From Bryobacteraceae bacterium (GTDB taxonomy: Bacteria > Acidobacteriota > Terriglobia > Bryobacterales > Bryobacteraceae), in the NCBI GenBank assembly GCA_030039005.1, contig JASHQT010000049.1, forward strand, positions 1-64,000: a stretch of 64,000 bases of DNA. Direction: 5' to 3'. The position numbers were made by a program, and so were the translations under genes. Below are positions 40,031 to 49,344 of the stretch, one piece after another (the stretch's first letter is position 1; the number at the start of each line of letters is the position of its first letter). The notes beneath the pieces are model-generated. The model did not search any database. It saw nothing but the letters and a program-made list of their open reading frames with translations, and was not told where the DNA came from.

Positions 40031-42505
40031 TTATTCCTCGCGAAGCGCATGAAGCGGGTCGAGCGATGTTGCCCGCCGTGCGGGAAGCCACGCGGCCCCA
40101 GCGGCGGTGAGCGCCAGGATCAAGACGGACGTAGCCAGCAACTTCGGATCGTAGACATTTAATCCGAAGATCTCACTGGCGGCCAATTTGCCCAGCACCA
40201 ATGTGAAGGCCACGCCCGCAATGGACCCGGCGGCAAAAATCGGAACCAACTGGCGGATGAGGAGCGACACCACGTTCGAAGGCGCTGCGCCGAGAGCAAC
40301 CCGAAGTCCGATTTCTTTCGTATGAGCGGCCACGAAAAAGCTGAGCAGTCCGAACAAACCTGTCGCCGCGAGCGCGAGGGCAAAGACCGCGAAAGCCCTG
40401 GCCAGGTACGCGAGCGCCCTGTTTTCGGCCAGGGCTTCCTCCTTTGCGTTCGCCAGCGTGGTGTAGGATTCCACGTATTGCCGTCCCCGCGCACTCACCA
40501 GGCGCGCAACTTCGGATTGTTGCAGCGCCGGCCGATGCGGCGCGCCCACCAGCAGGACCGGTGAACGTAATGTGTCCAGATGATTCCACACGTTGCGATA
40601 CACCACCGGCTGCCTGGTGTTTTCCGGATGCGCCAAGCTCAATCTGGCGTCGCGGGCCACTCCGATGATTTTCAGCCGCTCGTAGCGCCCTTCGTCGCCG
40701 ACCTCGATATAGCGCCCGACGACGGTTCGATTGCCCAGCAGAGTTGCCCCAAGGAGCGTCGCTAATGATTGGCTGATTACGGCCTCCGGCTCTTCGCCGG
40801 GATGCAGGGACGGTTGAAAATTTTCCCCCGCGACAATCGGAATATCGAGTGTCTCAAAGAATCGCTCACTGACCAGCACGGGCTGAGCGCGGATCTCGGC
40901 GAGCGATCGGCTGTTGTCCGGTGAGCGCACAGCTTCGAGGAGTTCTCCCCTCCACAACGGCGCATAATCGGACAACGCCGCGGACCCGACGCCCGGAACA
41001 GCCTCGAAGGACCGCAGGAGATCCCGATAATAATCGGCGGTAGGGAGACCATCGCGCAGCCCCGGCGCCGGCGCAAGTATCGCCTGTGAGACGCCTTCGG
41101 TCGCGATGCCGAGCGGCATCGAATTCACGTTGTCGAACGACAGGCCGAGCATTTCGCCGCACGCCACCAGTGCTAAAGTCAGCGCCAGTTGAGCGCTCAA
41201 CAGGATTTTTTGCGCGCGCGCTTTGTCGCCGATCACGCCTCTGCCGGCGGACACTGCGATGGCGAGCGAATCCATGCGGCCGCTATAGGCCATCGACAGC
41301 AAGGCAAAGATGCTTAAAACGGCCAGCGTCAGGGCCGCGAACATCACGATGGTCCTCGAATCCACAGCAGTGGCCAGGTCGACGGAAAACAGGCTACGCA
41401 TTTTGCCGGCGACGGCGAAGCGTGCCCACTGGCCCAGGATGAATCCGGCCGCCGAGCCCGCCAATACCAGGACCCAACTCTCGAGCACCAGAAGCGACGC
41501 GATGTTCCCTCGATTAGCGCCCAGCGCCAAACGCAAACCGAATTCGCGCTCCCGGCGCAGGATGCGCACCAGAAGAAGCGCGGAAATGTTGACGCACGCC
41601 AGCGTCAGTACGCAGGCGCAAATCCCTAGAACGACGTACAGCGGAGCGCTGAATCGTCCTTCGTACCACAAATTGATGCCGGAGGCCGCGGAAGAAACCT
41701 CGATCCGGCGGCTGAAGTAATCTTCTCTCTGCGCCGGGTTGTAACGCAAAGGCACGCTTTGCTCCAACAATGGCCTTGCTATCGCTCCCAGCCGCGCCTC
41801 CACCGCGCGTTGCGATAGTCCTGGCACGCGCCGGGCGATGATGTCGACCCAATAAAACAACGGACGAGCGGGTGTATTGGGAATCAATCCCGGCGTTTGG
41901 TTGAGGGGAATCAGGAGGGCGGGCCGGAATCCGATCTCGAGCGTTCGAAAATCGGGCTCCGCCACGCCGACGACGGTGAAAACGAAACCTTGAATCCGGA
42001 CTTTTCGCCCCAGGACGTCCGGCGACTTGCCGAACGAAGATTGCCAGAACTCGTGCGTGAGCATGGCGACGTGCTCCACTCCCGGTTGGTCGTCCGCCGG
42101 CGATAACGTCCTGCCAATCTCGGCATGCAGGCCCAGCGTGGAAAAGCAGTCCCCCGACATATCGAGGACTTCGCTGGACCGCGGCGCGCCATCGATATCG
42201 AGTGCTAAGCGGGGGTTGGCGAATCCGCAGACTCCGGCGAGCACGGAATGCTCTTCGCTCAGTGGGTTCAGGATCTTCGAAAACAAAGGCTGGCGGCGCC
42301 CGCCCTTGTCGATGGAATAAATCTGGATCAACTCATGCGGATTGGTGATAGGAAGAGGTTTCCATAGTGACGCATCCATCAACCCTAAGACGGCCATGTT
42401 CGCGCCCATCCCGACCGCGAGAATCAGCGCGCTGAGACCACTGAAAATCGGATTACGAGCCAGAGAGCGGAAGGCCTGTTGCAGAGAGTCGAATAGGACA
42501 GTCAT
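40031..42505 (-). CDS. ADOP-type duplicated ABC transporter permease (MacB/FtsX-like)
   Basis: 824 residues. The N-terminal TM helix and MacB periplasmic core start at RSLARNPIFSGLSALILAVG, followed by a large extracytoplasmic domain. FtsX-type TM bundles are seen at ISALLLVRILRREREFGLRL / LGANRGNIASLL and again at the C-terminus (HTKEIGLRVALGAAPSNVVS; TAAGAAWLPARRATSLDPLH). Two FtsX units in one chain with no ATPase gene nearby match the acidobacterial duplicated orphan permease (ADOP) family. The transported substrate is unknown. It is convergent with the TIGR03435 gene. Confidence 0.88.
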   Translation of the reverse strand: MTVLFDSLQQAFRSLARNPIFSGLSALILAVGMGANMAVLGLMDASLWKPLPITNPHELIQIYSIDKGGRRQPLFSKILNPLSEEHSVLAGVCGFANPRLALDIDGAPRSSEVLDMSGDCFSTLGLHAEIGRTLSPADDQPGVEHVAMLTHEFWQSSFGKSPDVLGRKVRIQGFVFTVVGVAEPDFRTLEIGFRPALLIPLNQTPGLIPNTPARPLFYWVDIIARRVPGLSQRAVEARLGAIARPLLEQSVPLRYNPAQREDYFSRRIEVSSAASGINLWYEGRFSAPLYVVLGICACVLTLACVNISALLLVRILRREREFGLRLALGANRGNIASLLVLESWVLVLAGSAAGFILGQWARFAVAGKMRSLFSVDLATAVDSRTIVMFAALTLAVLSIFALLSMAYSGRMDSLAIAVSAGRGVIGDKARAQKILLSAQLALTLALVACGEMLGLSFDNVNSMPLGIATEGVSQAILAPAPGLRDGLPTADYYRDLLRSFEAVPGVGSAALSDYAPLWRGELLEAVRSPDNSRSLAEIRAQPVLVSERFFETLDIPIVAGENFQPSLHPGEEPEAVISQSLATLLGATLLGNRTVVGRYIEVGDEGRYERLKIIGVARDARLSLAHPENTRQPVVYRNVWNHLDTLRSPVLLVGAPHRPALQQSEVARLVSARGRQYVESYTTLANAKEEALAENRALAYLARAFAVFALALAATGLFGLLSFFVAAHTKEIGLRVALGAAPSNVVSLLIRQLVPIFAAGSIAGVAFTLVLGKLAASEIFGLNVYDPKLLATSVLILALTAAGAAWLPARRATSLDPLHALREE

Positions 42506-42755
42506 AAGTCGGCAGTCATAAACCCGTGACTCCTCCTGTCAAATATGCGCCATCCCTCAAGGCTGGGCAAGCATTTTGACGAGCGCCAGTCCGGCGGGTT
42601 GGTAGCCTTCATGGAGGCTGGTCGGCACAAGATGAACGGCCCGATGGAACGTCCGCTGGGGGAGGGATCTAGAAACAAAGCGCCCGCCACACACGGGTGT
42701 ATACTTTAAGCCAATTGGAGAAAGCGGGTTCCGGAGTTCATCGAAAGGAGATGCC

Positions 42756-43991
42756 ATGGACGCAAAAAAGCGCAATCGAAGGGGATTTCTAAAGGGTGGC
42801 GCCGCTTTAGCCGGTCTGGCCGCCGGGGGGGCCCAGGTCTCGAAGGGCCAAACCCAAGGAACGCCTCAAAAGAAAATCGACGATCTGATCGCCTATGGCG
42901 ATCGCTCCCGATTCGTCAATTCGATCCGTATCCCTGTTGCCGAGAGACATTCACCGGATGAGTTTGGTCTCACCTTCCACGTTTTGGCTCCGCTTCAGGA
43001 CTCTACCGGGATCATCACGCCGTCTTCCCTTTTTTATACCGCGACGCACCGGGGCGCCTTTGTACCTGACATCGACCCCCGCGAGCATCGCCTGATGATC
43101 CACGGGATGGTGGACCGGCCGCTGGTATTTACGATGGACGAGCTCAAGCGTCTGCCCTACGTATCCCGCATCCACTTTATCGAGTGCCTGGGAAACCGTG
43201 CGAGGCCGACGCACAAGACGGTTCAGGAAACCCATGGACTGACCAGTTGCGCGGAATGGACCGGTGTTCCGCTGCCCTTGCTGCTCAAGGAAGCCGGCGT
43301 GCAGCCTCAGGCGTCCTGGATTGTTGCCGAAGGCGCCGAAGAAGTGAAGGGCGATTCGAGCATCCCGCTCGCCAAAGCGATGGACGATTGTTTGGCGGTG
43401 TATGGAATGAATGGCGAGCCTCTCCGGCCGCAGCAAGGCTTCCCGTTGCGGCTCATTGTTCCCGGCTTTGAAGGCATTTATCAGATCAAATACCTGCGGC
43501 GGATCAAGGTCGTGGACCGCTACTACATGACTTATGACGACTACGGGCACATCAACCCGGATCCCAAAGTGGCCGCTTTGACCCACATGATCGGGCCGAA
43601 ATCAGTCATCACCTTTCCTTCCGGCGGCCAGCAACTGTCGGGACCGGGATTCTATGAGATATCCGGTTTGGCATGGTCCGGCGGGGGCGCCATCCGCGGG
43701 GTGGAGATTTCTACCGACGGCGGCCAGAGCTGGAAAGATGCTGAACTTCGGTCACCCGCGCTCCCCATGGCGCACACCCGATTCGGCTATCACTGGAACT
43801 GGGATGGAAAGGAGTGCGTTCTCATGTCGCGCTGCACCGACGAGCTGGGAACCATCCAACCCACGCGCGCGGAAGTTGCCAAATACTGGAACAAACCCTT
43901 GGACGAGAACTTCCGCGTCCCGGGAGCTGACAACAGCGTTCAACCATGGAGAGTCGCGAGCGACGGGAGCGTTCACAATGGTCTTGCCTAG
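42756..43991 (+). CDS. soxC: Molybdopterin sulfite/sulfane dehydrogenase subunit, SoxC-like
   Basis: 411 residues with a twin-arginine signal (RRGFLKGGAALAGLAAG), so it is exported folded with its cofactor. The sulfite-oxidase fold is recognisable. The probable molybdenum-ligand Cys144 lies in HFIECLGNRARP. The TSCAEWTGVPLPLLLKEAGV block (163-182), the dimerisation domain (SGPGFYEISGLAWSGGGAIR) and the terminal WNWDGKECVLMSRCTDELG follow. The ATG has AAAGGAGA 7 bp upstream. Its 3' end overlaps soxD by 14 bp. SoxCD performs six-electron oxidation of protein-bound sulfane sulfur, but alone such pairs may oxidise sulfite. Confidence 0.88.
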   Translation: MDAKKRNRRGFLKGGAALAGLAAGGAQVSKGQTQGTPQKKIDDLIAYGDRSRFVNSIRIPVAERHSPDEFGLTFHVLAPLQDSTGIITPSSLFYTATHRGAFVPDIDPREHRLMIHGMVDRPLVFTMDELKRLPYVSRIHFIECLGNRARPTHKTVQETHGLTSCAEWTGVPLPLLLKEAGVQPQASWIVAEGAEEVKGDSSIPLAKAMDDCLAVYGMNGEPLRPQQGFPLRLIVPGFEGIYQIKYLRRIKVVDRYYMTYDDYGHINPDPKVAALTHMIGPKSVITFPSGGQQLSGPGFYEISGLAWSGGGAIRGVEISTDGGQSWKDAELRSPALPMAHTRFGYHWNWDGKECVLMSRCTDELGTIQPTRAEVAKYWNKPLDENFRVPGADNSVQPWRVASDGSVHNGLA

Positions 43992-44565
43992 ATTTCTGTT
44001 CGTTGCGGCCGCACTGGTTGTATGCGAAATTGCCTGGGCACAGGGTCCCACCTATGGGCTCGGCAGGGCTCCGAGCGCCCAAGAAATCCGCGCTTGGGAT
44101 ATCGCCATCAGCCCGACCGGAAAGGAGCTGCCGGAAGGACATGGGACGGCTAAAGAAGGGGCGGCCCTCTTCCGCAGCAAAGGGTGCGCCGGATGCCATG
44201 GAGCGATGGGATCCGGAATGCACGCGCCTACGTTGATCAGCAGGAAGGATGTCAAACCGAACCCTGCTGCTTTCTGTCTCTCCCCCTGTGTGAACGACGC
44301 CAACACAATGTCGCTTCACTCTCCGTTCGCAACCACCATCTGGGACTACATCAATCGCGGCATGCCTTTGGGGAGAGAAGGATCGCTCACCCCCAATGAA
44401 GTGTACGCTCTGACGGCGTACCTGCTGTATAAGAACGATGTCGTCAAGGAAGACGAAGTCATGGACAAGCAGAGTCTTCCGAAGGTGAAGATGCCCAATC
44501 GCGACGGTTTCGGTCTGCCGCAGCCATATCAACATGGCGAGCCGAGGCTTCAGGGTTACCCATAG
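43978..44565 (+). CDS. soxD: Cytochrome c subunit of sulfite/sulfane dehydrogenase, SoxD-like
   Basis: 195 residues from ATG 43978 (GGGAG 9-10 bp upstream), overlapping soxC by 14 bp. Signal peptide MVLPRFLFVAAALVVCEIAW ending AQ. The segment YGLGRAPSAQEIRAWDIAIS preceding the haem domain is typical of SoxD. A single haem c site, Cys70-x-x-Cys73-His74 (GCAGCHG), is present, with a likely distal Met in NRGMPLG. It would accept electrons from the molybdenum subunit. Only one haem site is present, whereas classical Paracoccus-type SoxD is dihaem. Confidence 0.88.
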   Translation: MVLPRFLFVAAALVVCEIAWAQGPTYGLGRAPSAQEIRAWDIAISPTGKELPEGHGTAKEGAALFRSKGCAGCHGAMGSGMHAPTLISRKDVKPNPAAFCLSPCVNDANTMSLHSPFATTIWDYINRGMPLGREGSLTPNEVYALTAYLLYKNDVVKEDEVMDKQSLPKVKMPNRDGFGLPQPYQHGEPRLQGYP

Positions 44566-44691
44566 TCCCCAACGACGTTACCGCGTCCGCGCCGCCGCTG
44601 TGGGCGTGTAGCACGTATATGGGTCTCTTCGAGACGTCCCCGATAGAATGCCGTGCATTATCGTAGCGATGGCTCGACGAAGGCGCGAGAC

Positions 44692-47600
44692 TCATAATGC
44701 TTGGTCAAAGTAGGTGTAGGAAATGATCGTCAGGGTCACCGGTGCGGACGTCTGTCCGCCGCTCGATACGCTGATCGACGGGCTGCTGGAACTGGCGATG
44801 AAGCTTGCAGCCACGGAAGCCGTCAACTGCGTGGCATTGACATAAGTCGTCGGGAGCGGCGTGCCATTCCACAATACGGTGGCGCCGAAAGCGAAGTTAT
44901 ATCCGTAGACGGTCAACGTGAACGCCGAGCCTCCCACCGTGACCGAGGGAGGGGAAAGAGTCGTGATCGTTGGCGCCGCGCCGGCCGACTGGGCAGTAAG
45001 GCCGATTAGGATGGGATTTGAACCGTTGTTTGTGTCGGTGATAATAATCTGCGTGAGGGTTTGGCCCACAAACGCAGTGCCAAGTGAGAAGTGCTGCTCA
45101 TCGATGACATAATTACCCGTGAATCCGGTCTGAACGTTGCCGGTTCCGCCTGAACCCAGACAATTTCCCGGGTCGGTGCAGGCGAACGCATTCATGGCCT
45201 CGGCATCCGGAACCCCGTTGTTTAGGGTATTCGCGAACGCACCCTGATAGTAATCCCGAATGTTTTCGCCGCCGATGAGTGGGAAGCTCGCGCTAGCGCC
45301 TCCACTACCGAGAAACTGAATCGTAGCGACTTGCACACCAGCCGGGGGACTATACGCATTCATCAAGGTGTAGATGTCAGTCGGGCCGTCGATGGAAACG
45401 TTGATCTCGATGCTCAGCCCGTTGCCCAACGATCCAAAGCCATCGTAGAAGTTGCACGGCGCCTCGCCGGCCGGTCCGCAGTTTCCCCCTGCAGCCGAGA
45501 TGCTGAACGGCGTTCCCAAGAAGTTATTCGCTGTAAAGATCCCGGTGGGGAAAGCGTTGATCAAGCCGGTCTGAATATTATTCGTGGTAGGGAATGTCAA
45601 TAGCTGGTAGCCGGCCGAACTATTTCCTGTGTTTGCGTTGACCGCTAGCGTAAACTGGGCCGTTAGCAATCCGGCCGCGGCGGTGATATTCACAGTTCCC
45701 GCCGAAGCGCCCGCCGTGACGGTGGTCGAAGCCTGACCGGCGGAATTCGTAGACGTCGAGGTGTTTGACAGGGTCGCCGTCCCCTGCGAAACGGTCCAGG
45801 TTACCAGGACGCCACTCAAAGGGTTGCCCGTCGAATCATTCACCTGGACTACCAGTGGTGCTGAAAAGGCCTGGCCGGACAGCGCCGTTTGATTATTACC
45901 GCTAACGGCTGCGATGCTGGCGGGGCCAGCTCCTTGCAGATTCTGCGAGGGAATCCTCCACGCGTACACTTGCCCTAAGAGGGCCTGCGGAATGATCCCG
46001 GCAGGGAACGGAGCGTTATTCGCCGGGTTAACCAATAGGCCCGCGAAGGCGCTGTAGTCCCCCGAGCGCTCGGCGGCCGTGGGCACATAAGCGAGCACGT
46101 TGTATCCGCCGCCCAGATTTACCTGGCCACAGAATTCCTGATTGGTCGAAGCCGGAAGCGGCAGTGCTTGTATCGCGGCCAGATTTGCCGCCGATACGCT
46201 TCCCACGACCAGCATGTCCCCGGCGCTGTCGGCTGCGGATATATAGGCCACGGAACTGAACGGCACAAAACCCGCGGGATATGTAGCACAAGCCGCGGCC
46301 GCGGCGATGCTGAACGAAACGGGCGATGAAGTCTGTCCTTGGCTGATTACCGTGATCGAAGCGCTGCCGGCGTTAGCGATGAGGTTTGCACCAACCGTCG
46401 CGGTCAACTGGTTTGAGGTGACGAAGCTGGTGGGAAGAGCCGTCCCATTCCATTCCACCGTAGCGCCCGAAGCAAAGTTGGACCCATCGACGGTGAGCGT
46501 AAATTGGGCTCCACCGGCGGTTGCCGACGCTGGCGACAAACTCGTAATCGCTGGTATGGCCTGGGAACTTCCGGGGAGATAAATGCTGAATGTTTCCCCC
46601 GTGGTTGGATCGCCGATCCGCACACGGATCGATCCGCCGGCCGCGGACGGTAGCGAGTCCGGCAATTGGAGATTGAACTGAGCCAGGCCCACTCCGCCAG
46701 GGGTAAGGCCCGCATACAGTAAAGTGGCGCTGCCGTTCAACCCGGGATAGTCGGGAAATGTGAATTGGGGAACCACGTTCGCCAAACAACCGGTCCCGCT
46801 GGGAACTCCCGTCGAGACGCTGCACATGGGATACCCGATACCGGAACCATACAACACGATGGCCTCGCCTGCCTGGGCGGGAGCACTTTGAGTGATCAGT
46901 TGATTGTTGGCATGGGTAGCGACCGCGAAATAGCTTGCGTTGGTAAGCACGGCGGACATACTGGTCGACACCGGCACCGTTACCGGCAAGCTGGGGATGC
47001 CGTCCTTGATCACCGTCACCTGTGCGGCGCCCGGCGGCGGGCAGTTCACCGGCATGAACGTGGCGGGATCGATCGGATTCTGCAGGCAAGGCGTGGTGAG
47101 TGGGTAGTACGCGAACGGGTCCACCGGCGCTTGAAAATTGATCTGGTCCGGTGAGACATAGAATAGCGCGGCGTTCTCTCCATTGATCGAAACTTGTATG
47201 TTGTCAAATGACGTCGGCAGCGGCGTGGAAGAAGGCTGATCGACGTTGTCCGCCAGATTTGAGCCGAAGATCGACATCACACCTCCGGGTGTGAGAATGG
47301 GTTGGTAAGCGGCAATGTCCACGACGCCCCCGGGGCTGATGGAAGGAGCAGATAGAGCCCTGGCGATGCTCCGTCCATGAATCGCTTGCGCTCCGTTACT
47401 TGTGCCTTGCGGTTGGATGTCCAGATTCAGGGGAACGGATACCGGCGGCGCATTGTTTTGATCGGTGACGTCCGCCGAAACGGGGTAGTCGCCCGAGCTA
47501 ATCGGAGTGCCGGCGAGCAAGCAAGCTGAACCGATCTGTTGGAGGCTGACCCCTGTCCTCTGGGCGAGGTTTTGAGCTCCTTGCGGCGTGCACACGTACG

Positions 47601-49164
47601 GAGGGTTTCCGCCGTTTACGCCGCGCGGGAATCCGGAGTTCAGGTACGGCAGTCCCTGAGTTGCCGTGTCGTTTAACGGACCCGACGACGACAACGGCTG
47701 ACTCGGGGCGCTATAGATCTCGCCGACGACGGTGACGGGGACCTCCGCTTGCGGTTGCGCGCTGTCTTTGAGCGTCAGCGGCGTGAAGAACTGGTTACTG
47801 GACGGATAGGCCGGACCATAGGGAGTGCCAGAGAGCGTGCAGGTCGAATCGCCGGTGCAGTTGGTGAAACTCAGACCGTAGAGGGATGGATTGTTATTGA
47901 TCCACTGGTAGGGCGGCGTTCCGCCTTGAGCCGTGAAAACGAACTGGGTGGCTGTTCCCGGATGGATAACGCCGAGAGCCACTGTTCCACCGGTCACCGC
48001 CGAGCCGCCGTAGATTATTTGCAGTGGACCGGAGCTTGACCCAACATTGAGATTGAAGGTCTTGGTGGCGGTACATCCGGTGCAGGCTTCCATCGCGACG
48101 ATGGTAAATCCGAAGGAACCTGGTTCGGAGGGTGTACCGCTGAGATAGACGCCGCTTTCCGTTCCGCCAGCGAGGCTCAAACCTGGGGGGAGTGTAGAAT
48201 CCGATGTCGGCTGGTAGGTGACTGCGCTGGTAGCGCCGCTCAGCGCGAGTAACTGATTGTACGGCGTGTTCACAGTAGCCTGGGGTAGGTTCGCGGCAGT
48301 TGTAAACTGCAAGACCGGGGCCGGGTTTACCGTTAGGCTCAGCGTGGCTATGGCCTTTTGCTGAGGGGTCGATGAGTCCACAACAGTGATAGGCAACTGG
48401 TAGTTGGATGCTCGTTGAGGCGTTCCCTGCAGCACACCCCCGGAAGTGAGCTGCATCCCCGCGGGAAGCATATTGCCGGTCCAGGTCCAAGTGTACGGCG
48501 GTGTACCGCCCGTGGCTTGTAGCTGAACAGGACCGTAAGGGACGTTAACGGCCGCCGGATTGAGCGAGGTTGTCGTGATCGTCAGGGTCGATCCACCGCC
48601 CGAAGAGCCGCTTGTGATCGTCAGAGTGCCAGACGGGCCTTCCACAAAGGTCATCGATGTCACCGTCGTTGATGATGTAGCCACTAGGTCATAGAACCCA
48701 ATCTGGTCGTAGGAATTGCCCCAGGGGCAGCCACCCGCTTGGCAAAGATCGAAAAGGCTTGCGTTGGGATCGGGCCAAGTCATAAATACGCCAACCGAGC
48801 CATCGTCGGTAAAATTCGTAAAACTAATGGTGGCGCTCAATGGACCTGAGATAGTTGCTCCGCAATCTGTAAAGCTCCCATTGACGGTTCCGGTGCCGTT
48901 GATCGAGGACGTGGGAGTACCTGGGAGGTTGTTAACTTGCTGAAGCAGGCCGGCCAGATCGGTGAAGCTCCCAGGTACGGTAAATTGGCCAGTCACTTGG
49001 TACGAAAACACGGTTTGGTCGTTATTCGTGCAAAAGTATGTATAGTTGGGAGGTGCCGTTACGTTCGTGGTCAGGGTGAAAGTGACGTCGGCGCGAGCCA
49101 GTAACGGAATCAAAAAGATAAAACCGAGTGCCGCCGCAGGTTTTGCTGGGTGAATGGCGCGCAT
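44692..49164 (-). CDS. Giant secreted Ig-like/IPT protein with TIGR03437-type domain
   Basis: 1490 residues with a signal peptide (PAAALGFIFLIPLLARA). The first about 190 residues are a unique beta-rich domain. Then come putative Ig (He-PIG-like) repeats (LPAGMQLTSGGVLQGTPQRA, LPPGLSLAGGTESGVYLSGT). A TIGR03437-like region starts near 640 (ALSAPSISPGGVVDIAAYQP, VSPDQINFQAPVDP, GEAIVLYGSGIG). It is followed by one IPT/TIG domain (ITSLSPASATAGGAQFTLTV), a Big_1-like domain (PLSGVLVTWTVSQGTATLSN) and a final IPT/TIG copy near the C-terminus. No sortase, PEP-CTERM or Por signal is seen. Probably surface-exposed or released, for adhesion or polysaccharide binding; inferred from domain types. Confidence 0.8.
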   Translation of the reverse strand: MRAIHPAKPAAALGFIFLIPLLARADVTFTLTTNVTAPPNYTYFCTNNDQTVFSYQVTGQFTVPGSFTDLAGLLQQVNNLPGTPTSSINGTGTVNGSFTDCGATISGPLSATISFTNFTDDGSVGVFMTWPDPNASLFDLCQAGGCPWGNSYDQIGFYDLVATSSTTVTSMTFVEGPSGTLTITSGSSGGGSTLTITTTSLNPAAVNVPYGPVQLQATGGTPPYTWTWTGNMLPAGMQLTSGGVLQGTPQRASNYQLPITVVDSSTPQQKAIATLSLTVNPAPVLQFTTAANLPQATVNTPYNQLLALSGATSAVTYQPTSDSTLPPGLSLAGGTESGVYLSGTPSEPGSFGFTIVAMEACTGCTATKTFNLNVGSSSGPLQIIYGGSAVTGGTVALGVIHPGTATQFVFTAQGGTPPYQWINNNPSLYGLSFTNCTGDSTCTLSGTPYGPAYPSSNQFFTPLTLKDSAQPQAEVPVTVVGEIYSAPSQPLSSSGPLNDTATQGLPYLNSGFPRGVNGGNPPYVCTPQGAQNLAQRTGVSLQQIGSACLLAGTPISSGDYPVSADVTDQNNAPPVSVPLNLDIQPQGTSNGAQAIHGRSIARALSAPSISPGGVVDIAAYQPILTPGGVMSIFGSNLADNVDQPSSTPLPTSFDNIQVSINGENAALFYVSPDQINFQAPVDPFAYYPLTTPCLQNPIDPATFMPVNCPPPGAAQVTVIKDGIPSLPVTVPVSTSMSAVLTNASYFAVATHANNQLITQSAPAQAGEAIVLYGSGIGYPMCSVSTGVPSGTGCLANVVPQFTFPDYPGLNGSATLLYAGLTPGGVGLAQFNLQLPDSLPSAAGGSIRVRIGDPTTGETFSIYLPGSSQAIPAITSLSPASATAGGAQFTLTVDGSNFASGATVEWNGTALPTSFVTSNQLTATVGANLIANAGSASITVISQGQTSSPVSFSIAAAAACATYPAGFVPFSSVAYISAADSAGDMLVVGSVSAANLAAIQALPLPASTNQEFCGQVNLGGGYNVLAYVPTAAERSGDYSAFAGLLVNPANNAPFPAGIIPQALLGQVYAWRIPSQNLQGAGPASIAAVSGNNQTALSGQAFSAPLVVQVNDSTGNPLSGVLVTWTVSQGTATLSNTSTSTNSAGQASTTVTAGASAGTVNITAAAGLLTAQFTLAVNANTGNSSAGYQLLTFPTTNNIQTGLINAFPTGIFTANNFLGTPFSISAAGGNCGPAGEAPCNFYDGFGSLGNGLSIEINVSIDGPTDIYTLMNAYSPPAGVQVATIQFLGSGGASASFPLIGGENIRDYYQGAFANTLNNGVPDAEAMNAFACTDPGNCLGSGGTGNVQTGFTGNYVIDEQHFSLGTAFVGQTLTQIIITDTNNGSNPILIGLTAQSAGAAPTITTLSPPSVTVGGSAFTLTVYGYNFAFGATVLWNGTPLPTTYVNATQLTASVAASFIASSSSPSISVSSGGQTSAPVTLTIISYTYFDQAL

Positions 49165-49344
49165 TTAGAGTTCGTTCCTCCCGTTTTGCGCCACACCTTA
49201 CGAATGCCTACACCTGGCGCGCAACTCGTCTTGGCTATGTGAGCCCTCAAACATATCACGTAAGAGAAAGCGTGTCGTCACCAAAATTGGTGACATGTGT
49301 GAGTCGGTGCGGCGAAGCGGCCGAAGCCCGCGATGATGAGTAGC

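Noticed and set aside
44601..44640. Hairpin GTCTC-TTC-GAGAC between soxD and the giant secreted gene as a terminator
   Set aside because: Only a 5-bp stem with a 3-nt loop and no T-run; too weak to call.
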